DNA from: Alnus glutinosa
Taxonomy: Eukaryota > Streptophyta > Magnoliopsida > Fagales > Betulaceae
DNA: 64,000 nucleotides
NCBI RefSeq assembly: GCF_958979055.1
Contig: NC_084896.1
Span: 5,832,501 to 5,896,500, forward strand
Reading direction: 5' to 3'
A model generated the notes under the pieces. That model saw nothing but the letters and a program-made list of their open reading frames with translations, was not told where the DNA came from and searched no databases. Every line of letters starts with the position of its first letter. Position 1 is the stretch's first letter. Positions 36,205 through 47,750 of this stretch are shown here, piece after piece. The translations under genes and the position numbers were made by a program.

Positions 36205-36208
<4 letters not shown>
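30521..36208 (-). CDS. Bromodomain protein of the BRD1/BRD2/BRD13 (SWI/SNF) type, complete, nine exons
   Basis: A 777-residue nuclear protein; in Arabidopsis BRD1, BRD2 and BRD13 are BRM-containing SWI/SNF subunits that read acetylated histones. Exons: 36208-35738, 35190-35145, 35051-34973, 34874-34829, 34730-34632, 32703-32635, 32555-32198, 32090-31936 and 31531-30521; all phases close. The N-terminus is basic (MGKVVERKKKKKGRPSLLDL, an AT-hook-like GRP), then a Gln run, then an acidic run (EEEDEEDDDDELDGK). The bromodomain spans about residues 175-285: PLPDKKLLLFIIDRLQKKDT, LPDYHEVIQNPMDFGTLRNK, and AMQYNAPDT with the acetyl-lysine-binding Asn261. A second basic GRPP motif follows (RRGRPPTKNLKKS). 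Further on come the conserved EPSVLTTFDGERKQL and HGYARSLARFAANLGPVAWK segments, and then a long low-complexity Ser/Pro tail. The 2-kb intron between exons 5 and 6 has no other gene. Confidence 0.95.
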
Positions 36209-36235
<27 letters not shown>

Positions 36236-36275
36236 AGACTCTCTCTCTCTCTCTCTCTGTGTCTCTCTCTCTGTG
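36209..36275. repeat. (GA)n leader microsatellite immediately upstream of the bromodomain gene ATG
   Basis: On the minus strand, two GA runs (36209-36235 and 36239-36260) and a shorter GA-rich piece directly precede the ATG. GA-rich 5' leaders are common in plants and can bind BPC factors; this is an inference here. Confidence 0.7.
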
Positions 36276-36289
36276 GCCAGAGTCGGACA

Positions 36290-37984
36290 AACAAACAGGG
36301 TATTATTTTTTATTTTTTTAATAAAAATATTATTTATTACGAAGGTGGCATGCGAGGCACGTGATGTTCGCACGGGGTTTCCTTACTTTGACACACGTGT
36401 TGAGTGGAGAAAAATGACAGAAATTTAGACGGCGTCGCTGGGATGGTAGAGTGGAGAGAGTAGGAGGAATCAAACCGTTTGTTACTTGTTACTTAACTAA
36501 CAGCTCTTCCCTCTTTTTTTAGTAATCAAGTTAAGTTCATGTTCACATTTCATCCTTCATTTGTAAACTAAGTGCTTTTTAGGGTAATTAATAATTAATT
36601 GAAAATTTAATGATGTAACTGTGAAAATCAGCATTTTAATCAATACGGTTCTCCCCAAAACAAAAAAAAAAAAAATTAAAAAAATTAAAAAAATTAAAAT
36701 TTTGCTAAAAATTTTATTATTTTTTCTAATTTTGGCCCCCTAAAACTTTTTTTTTCAATTTGACCCCCCCAACTTTGGGGGGCTGGCTCCGCCCCTGCAA
36801 ACCAGCTTCTAATAGTGGCGTGTATCCATTACATATGAGAATTATAAGTTTTTTTTAATTACATGTGTTTCTCATATGCTTTTTTTTATAGCTTAGAGGA
36901 CACATGTCGTTATTAGAAGTTGGTTTATAGAAAATTTTATATAACCCACGTATAAAATTAACATATGTCACTTGACATGTGATAAACGTATGTCGTTTTA
37001 ATAGCATATGCTTATCACAAGCTTTTTTAATAGCATTAATAAAAAAACATGTGCTTCTCACATATTTAAATGACACATATCACTCTTATATATAGATTGT
37101 ATGAAATTTCCATTAACATGTGTTCCTTTTTATTAATGCTATTAAAAAAACATGTGAAAATTAAATGTTATTAAAAAAAAATGTGTTTCTCACATGCTAA
37201 AGAACACATGTCACTTTATGAGACTGATTTATAGCTAATTTCTGTCTGATTTTTATTACCATATCATCCGAATTATATGACAGACTGACAGTTATATAAC
37301 GGTCTACTAAATTACATTATTTATTATTTAATAATGACTTTGAAAAAGGTGTACGTCTCATTTTTTTTAAAAAAAAAAAAAAAAGTATTTTCAAAGTGTA
37401 CGTCACTCTTCCGTCGTATAAAAAATAATTAAATTAAATTAATAATAATAATAATAATAATAACAATAACAATAACAATTAGGAGAAGGGTTGAGGGGTA
37501 GATACATTTTGAGTTATAGTTGCCTGCTTGGACCTTGGTGATTACGTTCCACGCTTTTTGCACATGTGTTGACTTTTTGTAAATATCACATGTTTGTGAT
37601 AATGTTGCGATAATGCCTGTACAAAAATTTGTAATGTTTTTCCAAATTAAAAATTGTATCAAAGTTTCCCCCTCAAAACTATCACAAATATGCAATGTTT
37701 TTCTAATAACAAAAATATCTTTAATAAACAAAAAAAAAAAAAAAAAAATTGGTGACATACTCGTTTTTTTTTTTTTTTTTTCCATTTTTTTATAAGTATT
37801 TTTGTCTTAATAAAAATATAAGGACGTTTTTATCCTTTTGTGGGACAAAAGGGGTAAATCCGTAAATTGCACATTTTTTGTTGTTTGGGTGACATTGATA
37901 GGATATGTATATATATATATATATTTTTTTTTTCTAAACTATTTTTATACTTTTAAGAGTATATTGTGTTTTAAGAACTTCTAG
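36290..37984. repeat. Intergenic with degenerate dispersed repeats
   Basis: 36700-36800 carries a GGCCCCCTAAAAC...GGCTCCGCCCCTG phrase typical of old retrotransposon debris. 36855-37220 contains at least three variants of ACATGTG-CTTCTCACAT-...-GACACAT in both orientations. 37438-37480 is an (AAT/AAC)n microsatellite. There is no gene. Confidence 0.45.
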
Positions 37985-38640
37985 CCACGGGCTAAGGGGA
38001 ATGTCAACCCAAGCTCCTATGGAAAACCATATGAAAGATGAATGCTCATCATGTTGTGAAAGTGTTTATGTGAAAGTCATATCATAATACTTTGGTGACT
38101 AAAGCAAATTTATTTGGACACAAAATCACAGAAGGCCCGTTATGCCCTTTGCGTGGAGTGGAGGTGGAGACTACGGGACACGTTTTATGGGGATGTTCAG
38201 CTGCAAAGGCCATAAGAAGTATTGATGGTTTGGCCAAGGTCAATTGTGATGCTATTGTGGATAAAAATAAAATGAAGATGGGTATTGATATTATTATTAG
38301 AGATAGAATGGGCGAGGTAGTGACCATGCTATCAGAGCCAAATGATTACATCATTGCACCTGATGGTGCAGAAGTCAAATTTAGTAGTGAATTGGGGTTC
38401 TAGAACGTTGTTCTAAAAGGTAACTCTCTCCAAATAGTGCAGGTATTGAAAAAAGATAGGTCAAACTGGAATAAATATGGCTATTTCATTGAGGATACTC
38501 AAGAAATACAATATGCAAAAGAGGTAAGTTAATCATGTTAGTCGTAATTTAAATAGTACGGCTCACCGGCTTGCTAAAAAAGCATTATACTTGAGTGAAG
38601 AACAATGTTTTCTTGAGGAAACCCCCTATTGAGCGATGTG
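37985..38640 (+). mobile_element. LINE 3' fragment with RNase H-like domain
   Basis: The plus-strand translation reads NTLVTKANLFGHKITEGPLC, then GHVLWGCSAA (the zf-RVT end), then VNCDAIVDKNKMKMGIDIII, RDRMGEVVTM and NVVLKGNSLQIVQVLKKD, the RNase H-like domain found at the C-terminus of plant LINE ORF2. Stops and frameshifts are present and no EN or RT precedes it, so it is an isolated dead piece. Confidence 0.8.
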
Positions 38641-38662
38641 TTTAAATTGATTATTTTTTTTA

Positions 38663-38979
38663 TAGGGGTAGGTATCGGTTAATTCGGTCAGTTAACCGAC
38701 TTTTGTTAGAATGCAGTCAGTGAATTATTTAGATTAAGTCGATTAATAGGAGGTTGGTTAAATTGGTTAACATTGGTAATGAAACGACGCCGTTTTAATT
38801 TTTTTTTAAATAAAAAAATGATCAAACGTTTCGTTCTTACTAAAATGAAGTTGTTTCGTTTTATATCTGTTAGGTTAATCAGTCAGTTAAAATGCGGTTT
38901 GGTTCGATAAGTCGGTTAAAGTGCGGTTTGGTTCTGTAAGCGGTCAGTAGGCGGTAGTCGGATAATTTGCCTACCCCTA
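38663..38979. mobile_element. hAT-type MITE, 317 bp, perfect 8-bp TSD
   Basis: Terminal inverted repeats TAGGGGTAGG / CCTACCCCTA, flanked by TTTTTTTA at 38655-38662 and 38980-38987. The interior has repeated CGGTTTGGTT and GTCGGTTAA motifs. No coding capacity. Confidence 0.82.
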
Positions 38980-38989
38980 TTTTTTTAAA

Positions 38990-40440
38990 ATGTGCTTGAT
39001 CCAACCAAAAAAAAAAAGAAAAAAGAAAAAAGTATCTTGTGTTTAGGTTATTTATTAATATTTTTTGTTTTTATTAAAATAATATAACATAAATTTTAAC
39101 AAACGAAACATGTAAATGCTAAGCCTAGAGCGTAGGAATCTAAGATGAGCAAGAAGGCAGGTTAACCTTTCTAACTATGAGATAAACTTTAAAGGTCCAA
39201 ATGTTAGAAATAGGAACATTAATTTAAAAAAAAAAAGAAAAAAAATTAATTATCCCGCCCAATTAAAGCAATATAAATGATTGTAGACGTTTATTGGTGG
39301 GCTAATACTGAGGAGAAGGAAAAATTCCGGATTTCGTAGCACTGCTCTGGTTGGTGGTGGGCGGAGGGGTCCATTTAGATTGTCGTCAGGGGTTTGGTAC
39401 TGGATCTGACCAATATTTCATGTAGATCGTATTTCTTGTCATTTAGACATTTTAAATGGGCCAAATGGCTAAAACAAGCCTACAACTAAAACGACAAAAA
39501 GGATAAAAAAAAATAAAAAATAAAAATTGATATATGAAGGCAAAGGGTGTAACATTTTGTGTCTTAAATTATAGCTTAGTATGTAAGTTAGCCCAGGAAT
39601 CCAGGATGATAGGTGATCTTGAGATATAGTTCAATCCGACTGAAAATCACGTCTCTTAAATCAAAGGTTACTAGTTTGAATCTTCTATTTTATATATAAC
39701 ATATAAAAGCTCGGGCTTAAATGGTTTAGGCCCGATTAATGAGCTTAAGAAAGCATAGTAAAATGGATCTAAAGTCGAAAATGAGTTAATAAAAAATTTA
39801 AAAATTTCATCGTAAGTTCGAATCTCCATAGGAGTAAAAATTCTAAATTTATTATTATTATCGTTACTGTTTTCTAAAGGGAAAGAGAATTAGAGTTAAA
39901 ACCAAACTCTTAAATAGAATTTGCTTTGGAAAATAATAATAATAATAATAATAATAATAGATGAGTAAGATCATGTACAAACAAACAACACAATTATAAA
40001 AACCAAAAAGTACAGAATCCAAAATACAAAGACCAAAAAGAAAATTCAATCTTGACAACAATCCAGTCATAACTTCATAAATAATTATCAAAGGTGGAGA
40101 AGATAATCGGGAATGTTGCAAGTGAAGTTGATTGTACCGGTCCATGATGGACAATGTAGATATCAACAAACAAAAACACATTTTAACTTGTCTCCTCACC
40201 AACATATAACAAAGCTAAGAAGACTAGGAGGTAGCTGGTGGACCAAAGTAACTCTACAAATGAGAGTCATAGGTGCTAGATTTGCTGCATGAGATAAAAA
40301 TGAGCGGCAGCGCGTGAGGGAGGGCTGGTGAATGGTTGAGCAGCGGCTGGCAATTGAGCAGGAGGCGCGCGTGGGTTGTGGAAGTTGTGGATTTTCATCT
40401 AATCTCTAATAACTCAAACAAAAGACTAGAGAGGTGAAAA
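38990..40440. other. Intergenic, no gene recognised
   Basis: AT-rich spacer with an (AAT)n microsatellite at 39928-39958. The open frame near 40205-39864 has no recognisable product. Confidence 0.5.
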
Positions 40441-40449
40441 ACTTAAAGT

Positions 40450-40725
40450 GTTCGATCAATTATGATGTTAGGGGTCTTGGTTCTAGACGGGGCAAAGGTA
40501 AGAGTGCCCTTACTGTGGTGCAATGGTCTCTGGATTTTGTGGGTTGATTCTATTGGGGTGTTTGGGTTTCTTTCTGTTCTTGGATTTTACAGGTTTTTTT
40601 ATTTTTTTATTTTTTTTTCTTTTATTTAACATTTTTTGCTGTCTTTTTTATATATTTTTTTTTGTAAGCTTAGGGGCGCTTTTATGCTTTTAATAAATTT
40701 ATCTCCTACCTATCAATATATATAT
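40450..40725 (+). mobile_element. LINE 3'-end fragment
   Basis: Contains the recurring LINE end signature AGCTTAGGGGCGCTTTTATG, CTTTTAATAAATTTATCTCC and CTATCAATATATAT on the plus strand, preceded by T/G-rich 3' UTR. No coding part is recognised. Confidence 0.6.
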
Positions 40726-40747
40726 TTTTAATATATTTTCCCTCTCT

Positions 40748-40864
40748 CTCTCTCTCTCGTTGCTCCTTTTTCTTTTCCCAAACCAAAACCTAGATTGTAT
40801 AGAGCCTTTCTCTCTCGTTGCTCCTTTTTCTTTTCCCAAACCAAAACCTAGATTGTATAGAGCC
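40748..40864. repeat. Tandem duplication of a ~58-bp unit
   Basis: CTCTCGTTGCTCCTTTTTCT through CTAGATTGTATAGAGC occurs twice head to tail, virtually without change, so it is recent. Confidence 0.85.
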
Positions 40865-40964
40865 CGTGAAACATACTCCGTTAAATCCACCAACCTGAGA
40901 ATCAAAACTCATTCTAAAAAGATTCTCATCAAATTCAGCCAACAACAAATAAACGAAACAACTG

Positions 40965-41114
40965 ATGTCACCCATGTTTATTTGTGTCTTTAAAATTGAT
41001 GTGGTTCTTAAAATTACCATTGAATTTATAATAGATCATTATGAGATTTTGATCTAATGGTAATTTTAAACGTCACATCAATTTTAAAGGACACAAAGAG
41101 ACATGGGTGGCATG
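40965..41114. mobile_element. MITE, same family as 2849-2985 and 45891-46061
   Basis: Inverted ends TCACCCATGTTTATTTGTGT / ACACAAAGAGACATGGGTGG; the central ACCATTGAATTTATAATAG and GATTTTGATCTAATGGT blocks are shared with the other copies. Confidence 0.65.
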
Positions 41115-41242
41115 TAGTATTACTCAATCCAAAAAGCAGTGTGTAGAAAAAAGTAAATCAAGTCCCTAAACCAAATCCTAAAAAATAAAAGCTCCAAAAC
41201 AAGGCATGTGTCGCCACTCACGCTTGCGATTTTTTTCTCTTA

Positions 41243-42084
41243 TGCTCCGTTTGTTTCGGCGTAAAATGATTTCTGGAAAACGATTTCGGTATTTGGTAGG
41301 GACAAAAATAATGGTCAACCGAAAAATGATTTCCGTTTGACAAAAAATGCTTAATAAATTTCGGAAAATGATTTACGCTTTTTAAAAGCGTAAATCATTT
41401 TCCGTAGATGGTAGATTTAGTCGACTCTCTTTTAAACAATGCAGTCGACCTTTATGTTTAAGCAGTTGACTACCGCCGGATTCTGACAAGCAGGATTTCG
41501 ACTCCAATTGGTGCCAGAATCCAGCGATGTCCGGCAACTGTGACTGGATTTTGGGAATGCCGTGCCACATTCTGGCCGGAGTGGCCGGATCCCGGCTCGG
41601 ATCCGACCAAAACGGCTGGGATAATGGTCGGATCCGGCCTGGATCTGGCCAGAACGGTCGAATTCGGCCGTTCTGGCCGAATCTCCGGCTAGTTCGGCCG
41701 GGATCCTCCCAGAACGGCGGGATCTCGGCCAGGACGACCGGCTTCCGGTCAACTGGCCGGGATCTGGCCGTTTTGTGCCGGATTCCGACAAAGATCGCTG
41801 GAATTCAGCACAAATGGCCAGATTCCGGCGACTTTTGCCGGAATTTGTATGTGCAAAATATAAAAAATATTTTTATATTATTTTATAATAACATTTTTTA
41901 TTTTGTGAATAAAAATTAATTTTTTTAAAATTAATATGATAAAATTAAAATATAAAAAATATTTGTAATTTTCCGTTCGCGCCAAACACCGAAAAATATT
42001 TCAACGGAAAATATTTTTCTGAAAAATTACTTCCCTGAAAATATATTACGATGAAAACCATTTTACACCGAAACAAACGGAGCA
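41243..42084. mobile_element. Non-autonomous TIR element, 842 bp, TTA target duplication, GC-rich core
   Basis: Ends TGCTCCGTTTGTTTCGG / CCGAAACAAACGGAGCA, flanked by TTA on both sides (41240-41242, 42085-42087), which suggests PIF/Harbinger or CACTA. Inner arms also pair (GTAAAATGATTT / AAAACCATTTTAC). The core 41460-41850 is GC-rich and made of degenerate CCGGATC/GGCCGG units. It yields long overlapping open frames on both strands that I do not regard as genes. Confidence 0.78.
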
Positions 42085-44090
42085 TTAATTTCTTTCAATG
42101 TGGAAGACAAACACGGGGGAAAGGGGATTTGTTAGGCGAGAAGAAAAATCAGGAGATTGAAAAATAATATATTAAATTTTGTATTGAAAATGAGTAGGCA
42201 AAATAGAAAACAAATCTTTTTTAGTAGGCCAAATAGAAAAATTAGGACATGGAAGCTAATGCGCTAATGCAACAATTGCACAAGGAACACTGGGAATGAG
42301 TCACAGTTAATAGCTACCCTCGGCCTTGTCCTAAGAGCCAACGAATGTAGAACCTGATGTAGTATTAGGTCATGACCATAACCTACCAGTAAGCTGTAAT
42401 TTTGCGTCACAATGGTCATGGCCGCAATTCGACGTCATACCTGGTTAGGGTCGTACCCAATTAGCGGACAAAACCTGGCCGAAGTCGTATCTTGTTAGTG
42501 GACACTCCACAAAAGGAGAGAGCATTAAATAAACTTTGAGTAATATTATAAGTCCCTCTCGTATCTTTCTAATAATGATGTGGCTTTTAAAATTATTGTT
42601 AAGCTTGCAATTAAATAATAATTTTAAAAGCTACTTAATTACTGGAGAGACACAATAGGAACTTGTAGGATTACTTAATCATTTTAGGTACAATCATACA
42701 AACATTCACTCTACTAAGATTCTAGCTCTCATTCTCAAAGCAATTTCCAAATTAACCCTATTATTTTTTTTAAAAAAATAATGGCACAAATGGTTTGGTG
42801 GGTCAGGTGACTCAACCAAGGTGACCTACAGCAGGTGGGTCACCACCAGACTCTGTTGTGGGTTGTGGGTCACAAGATGACGGTTAAATACCCACGGTGC
42901 AAACCCTTTTTTTTTTTTTTTTTTTTTAAAGTTTTTCTAATTAATGTAATTTTGTAATTTTATATATTTTACAGTAGTAGTGTAATAGTCATTTCACCAA
43001 TTTACCGTATAGTTAAACTTCAAACTCTAACGGTAGGGGTAACATTGTAAACTTTATAAAATTAGATACACTAAATTGGTGGTTTTTTAAATTTGAGGAG
43101 TGATCACAAAAGCGATGAATGTTCAGGAAAATTAAGTATAGTTTTCGCTTAAAAATACTAAGGCTATTCAAAATACATCATTGAATTAATCAAACAAGAA
43201 TGAAGAATTTTACAAATTAAAAGCAGTGTTTATTACATCTATTTTACATCGGTTGATGTTGCGTGTTTTAAGAAAATATGATCATCTCAATTTCAAATGA
43301 AATTGATAGTATAAATTTTATGATCTGGATTTAAAATTGATGCATGTAACAGTGTATATAGAGTAAATAATATGACATCATTTATACTATTAGATGCACA
43401 AATTTTAAATTATGACCATAAATTTCAGTTGAAATGAAGATGATCATTGTCATGTTTTAAGTGGTTTTCCATACAAGTCACTTAAAACAGACAAAGGAAA
43501 AGTCAATTAAAATAGATTACGTCAAGCGTAAAATGAGTGTAAAAGAGTTATTTTAATTAAATACTCATCACACTCCCATATCATTAGACTGATGTGACAA
43601 TATCCATCAACCTTTGATTTTTTTTTTCTTAATAAAAATTGATTCAAAAACTGATGAATACTGTCATACCAATCTAGTGATATAAGGTTGATATATATAT
43701 ATATATATATTTTGTACATATTTTTTAAATTAACCATTTTATCAGTAATAGGTCTTACAAATTTAATCGATAATTTGTTTTTTAAAAAAGAGGTATAAAA
43801 AATATGTAAGAAATGTATAGCATTACTCATGTAGTACAGTGGTCGAGTATAAAAAGAGTGTGCAGATGTTTGCACGTAGTTATTACGACGTCGTAAAATG
43901 AGTAGGCTGTAAAAATGGCCGTAAAGTAGTGACGTGGAAACATCAAAAGCTGGGACACTTTACCGTCAGCGCCGTAGAGTAACCAACCTCTTCAGAGAGC
44001 CAAAGAAGAGGCTGATGGTCGCGTAGCGCACAGGGAGAAAAAGAACCAAAATTTATTGTTTCAAAAAGTTGTGATCCTTTGTGCCACCAA
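42085..44090. other. Intergenic, upstream of the TANGO2-like gene, with small MITEs
   Basis: 42539-42675 is an AGTAAT...ATTACT-ended MITE related to that at 45891-46061. About 43260-43470 shows an imperfect inverted repeat (ATGATCATCTCAATTTC / GAAATGAAGATGATCAT). No gene is recognised. The promoter of the TANGO2-like gene should lie in 43850-44090, but I see no clear TATA box. Confidence 0.45.
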
Positions 44091-44097
44091 ATTGACC

Positions 44098-44222
44098 ATG
44101 TGCATTGCAGCGTTTCTATGGCGAGCTCACCCACTGTTCCCATTCATTCTCTTGCTTAACAGGGACGAGTATCACAGTCGGTGAGCCCGATTCTTCTTCT
44201 GGGTTTGTTTGTTTGTTTGTTT

Positions 44223-44258
<36 letters not shown>

Positions 44259-46369
44259 CTGATTGATTTTGCCTGTCTGATATGGTTTCTGCGGTTGACG
44301 AGGTGCTATCTTTTTTGGGTTTACCTAATTCTTCATCTGGGTTAGTTTTTGTTTTGATTAATTTTGCCTGTCTGATATGTTTTTGGGTTTGTTATGGTGT
44401 GGGTTTTCAAGGCCTACAAGGCCATTGGGATGGTGGGAAGGTGATGAAATTTTGGGGGGCAGAGATGAAGTGGCAGGTGGGACATGGTTGGCTTGTAGCA
44501 GGGGTGGACGGGTGGCTTTCCTCACAAATGTCAGGGAAGTTCAGTCGCTCCCAGAGCCCAAGAGTAGAGGGGACCTCCCAGTTCGGTTCTTGCAGGTGTC
44601 TTATTTTGGTTTGATCAAATTCTGGCACCCACTCTATCTGTTTGATTTTTTTTCTGTGTGAATGATTATAAGGGTCTATATATGCATGTAGCATGTTGAC
44701 TCAAAACATATGGGATAAGGCCTAACGGAATGTATAGATTGGCATTGTTATTGAAGGAAGTTGGTTGCTTTCAAATTGAGCCATTTATGATCTTTAGTGT
44801 CGGAGTTTCACGTGTGATGGAATTTCCGTCGAGTAGAAACAACAAAAGCGGGTGCTTGATATAAGATAACCGAGTTAAACTCGGAGGCTTAAGTTTTGGA
44901 TTACTGATTCCTCAGGTATTTATATATCTCCAGCATACAATCCATAAATTGTTAAACAAAGAAAGCCATGCAATCTATCATACCTCTTTTCATGTTGCTT
45001 AGATTAGTAGATTCCATGTGATTGATGAGAGATGATATATGGTTTTCGTTCTATGCACTTTCGGGGATGCTTTAAATTTGAGCCTTTTAACCTTAGTTCA
45101 ATTCCGAGCAAACTTTTTAGTTAGCTAGACTGGTTGCTTTTGTAAGAGAACTTTTTTGGAGCTTTGCATTGAATGATTGTTGCGAGTTTTCATACGGTTG
45201 CAGAGCAAGAAGAGACCCATGGAGTTTGCAGAAGAAGTGGCGGCGGAGGCAGATCAGTATAATGGGTTTAACCTGATATTAGCTGATCTTTGTTCCAAAA
45301 CCATGGTTTATGTAACCAATAGAGCAAAAGAAGGTAACAACCTTGTTACCGAAGTGGAATCTGGGATTCATGTGTTAACAAATGCAAGGCTAGACTCTCC
45401 ATGGCCAAAGGTAAGCAAGTAGGTTACTCTCCTTGGTCTACATAATTGTAATGCCGACTAAAGGTTTTTATTTCCTTATACGTTAACAAAAAATGAGAAA
45501 ATCACAAATGCAATCTCACAAGACACATATATATTGACTGAATTGCAAATTCATTTCATTTAAAGTATATAAGCTACTGATTTTATTCTGCAGGGTTTTT
45601 CTTACATTGGTGGAAAGCTTCTTCATGGTTTACTCTCTTGCAAATTATAGCATCATCTTTATCTTTTCAGGCTCAACGACTGGGCGATAGTTTCAAAGAG
45701 CTATTGGATAAACATGGTGAAAATGAACTACCCATGAAAGAGATGGTTGAAAAGCTAATGATGGACACAGTTAAAGACGATGAAAGCATGCTACCTCACA
45801 TTTTTCCTCCAGAACGGGAGTACCACACAAGTTCCATATTTGTTGACACAGACACTGCTATTGTAAGTTCAGTTACTACTCTGCCAACAGAGTAATGCTA
45901 TAAGGAGTCATCTTTGTGTCTTCTCAAATGCCATTTGGCTTTTAAAATCACTATTGAATTTGAGATAATCATTATAAGATTTTGATTCAACGGTGATTTC
46001 AAAAGCTACATGACATTTGGGAAAATACAAGGAGAACAAAAATCCTCCTTGTAGCATTACTACATGATGACACTGATTGACATGGTAGTAAAAATCAGCT
46101 CTTAAATTAGCAATTGTATTTTTATTTATTTTTACACACCCTGATCTAAGGGCTGAATTTTATTGTCACATGAAGGAGTCTACCAAATAATATTTCCCTT
46201 ACAGGATTCCTCAAGCTTCTCTCTTATTGTACAGGGACGTTATGGCACTAGAAGCACTTCTGCAGTGTTTGTGAAAACAACTGGTGGAGTACAGTTTTAT
46301 GAGAGGCATCTGGAGAATGAAGTGTGGAAAGAAGAGACTGTAACTTACCAGATAGAAGAGGCGAAGTGA
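44098..46369 (+). CDS. TANGO2: TANGO2-family (NRDE) protein, complete, five exons
   Basis: Predicted 266 residues. TANGO2 proteins have the Ntn-hydrolase-like NRDE fold; animal members have been linked to Golgi organisation and, more recently, heme trafficking, and the plant role is not established. Exons: 44098-44180, 44412-44595, 45204-45410, 45671-45862 and 46235-46369; phases close. The start MCIAAFLWRAHPLFPFILL puts Cys2 at the mature N-terminus, followed by the defining NRDE at residues 21-24 (LLNRDEYHSRPT). Later conserved blocks: GGRDEVAGGTWLACSRGGR, AFLTNVRE, YNGFNLILADL, GIHVLTNARLDSPWPK, and the C-terminal GRYGTRSTSAVFV. An in-frame earlier acceptor at 46204/46205 would add DSSSFSLIVQ, so splicing of the last exon may vary. 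Intron 1 has a poly-T tract (44225-44260). Arabidopsis At1g20680 is the likely counterpart, next to BRD1 (At1g20670), which fits the bromodomain gene at 30-36 kb. Confidence 0.93.
45891..46061. mobile_element. MITE in TANGO2 intron 4
   Basis: 171 bp with 17-base inverted ends AGTAATGCTATAAGGAG / CTCCTTGTAGCATTACT (one mismatch). The interior shares CTATTGAATTTGAGATAATC and GATTTTGATTCAACGGTG with the element at 40965-41114. Confidence 0.75.
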
Positions 46370-46383
46370 TTGGTGAGAATATG

Positions 46384-47160
46384 GCTAGTCCTATAAAATC
46401 TCTTCGATTAACTGATCAGGCTACGTTTGTCAATGTGTTGGAGAAGACGCATTTTGTTTTTTTTTTTTTGTTTCGAAAAAAATGTTCTGATATATATGAA
46501 ATAAAAATAAAAATAATTTTGAGGAATTTGTGTTTTATCTTGGTGGTTAACGTTTTGTTTTGTTTTTTTTTTTTTTTGGAGTAATCGTGCTGGGTTACTA
46601 GCATGATGGCTTCTTTTGTGGAAGACTGATTCTCGTTTCATTTATAACAGCAGCCTGCTAAGTAAACAGCACATAAACGGGAAATTTTACTTGCTATTTT
46701 TTTTTATCTTTAATTATTTTTTAATTATATATTTAAACTTTAAAAAGTGTAAATTTAGTGTATTTATTTTTCAATTTTTTTTTTGATTTCACTCATTCGT
46801 CCTAATGAAGGGGTGTCGAAATTCTTAAAATACCTCTTTTTTTTTTTCTTTTTTTTTTCTTTTTTTTTTTTTTTCCTTTTGGAAGAAACGAAAAATAAAT
46901 TCAAAGATTTAAATGTTCATTAGGATTTAACAGAATTTGAAGGATTTAGTAAAAAATTTTAATGAGGTGGTGAAATTGAAAAAACAAAATTAAAGATAAA
47001 CACACTAAATTGATATTTTTTAAAGTTTAAAAAATATGATTGAAAAAATGATAAAAAATCAAGAGTGATAAATGAAATTTTCTTGCACAGAATCAATGAA
47101 GCTGAAGATTAATATATATATATATACAAACGCACACAAACACCAAGTCTACATATTTAG
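46384..47160. other. Downstream spacer of the TANGO2-like gene
   Basis: 3' UTR and AT-rich spacer with several poly-T tracts (46842-46876). Convergent with the metallothionein pseudogene. No other gene is seen. Confidence 0.5.
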
Positions 47161-47184
47161 TACTATCTCTATCTCTGTCTCTGC

Positions 47185-47678
47185 TCAGGCATTGCAAGCT
47201 GCACATGTGCAACCCTCACCACACTTGCAGAAGGCCTTGCCAGAACCGGTGGTCTCGACACTCTTAAGGCATGTGCACGGGCTACAGCCGCAGTGGTCAC
47301 CGCATGAGCATATCTTGTGATCACCTCCGGCTGCGGTGTAACCCACGCTCGTCGGCGTGCATCTGTTCCATCACATAACAAATTTATTTCATTTCAGCTT
47401 ACTCAAAAATCATCACTACAAACTAAACTAAATTTCATTTTTCTCTTTCATTTTTCTATCATTTATTTAATATAACCTTTATTTACATAACTTGAAGTTT
47501 TACAATTTTTTTAAAATTGTAGGGATCTTTGTGGGATAAAAAAAAAAGAGGCAAAAATATTGTCTGCAATATTAACGACTGACTGACCTACAAGCTACAC
47601 CACCGGGGCACAGAACAGAAGTACAGAACAGTCACAGGTGTCGCTGCAAACGGCAGAACCTCGTCCCCTTGTATCCAT
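47185..47678 (-). pseudogene. Type-4 (seed/EC-type) metallothionein, copy 1, frameshifted by an 8-bp insertion
   Basis: Two exons in the same arrangement as the intact copy at 51.2-52.4 kb: 47678-47588 and 47362-47185. Exon 2 is intact in frame and reads CTPTSVGYTAAGGDHKICSC, then GDHCGCSPCTC and CKCGEGCTCAACNA with stop. Exon 1 reads MDTRGRGSAVCSDTCDCS. Between that CS and the expected CPGGVACR there are 17 bases where copy 2 has 9, a net +8. This shifts the frame and gives a stop (V*LV) before the splice. Copy 1 also lacks codon 2 (GCG). Plant MT4 proteins bind zinc in seeds. A functional product is unlikely unless splicing removes the insert or the insertion is a sequencing error. Confidence 0.85.
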
Positions 47679-47750
47679 TAATTCTCAACGCCGCCTCAAA
47701 ACTGGAGGATAAATTACTAGCAACAGCCTCATGCAGTATGTTTCTTTTTT

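Noticed and set aside
41432..41919. Overlapping open frames of 119-130 codons on both strands
   Set aside because: They arise from a GC-rich degenerate minisatellite lacking TA-rich stops; no domain is recognised and they lie in a TIR element.
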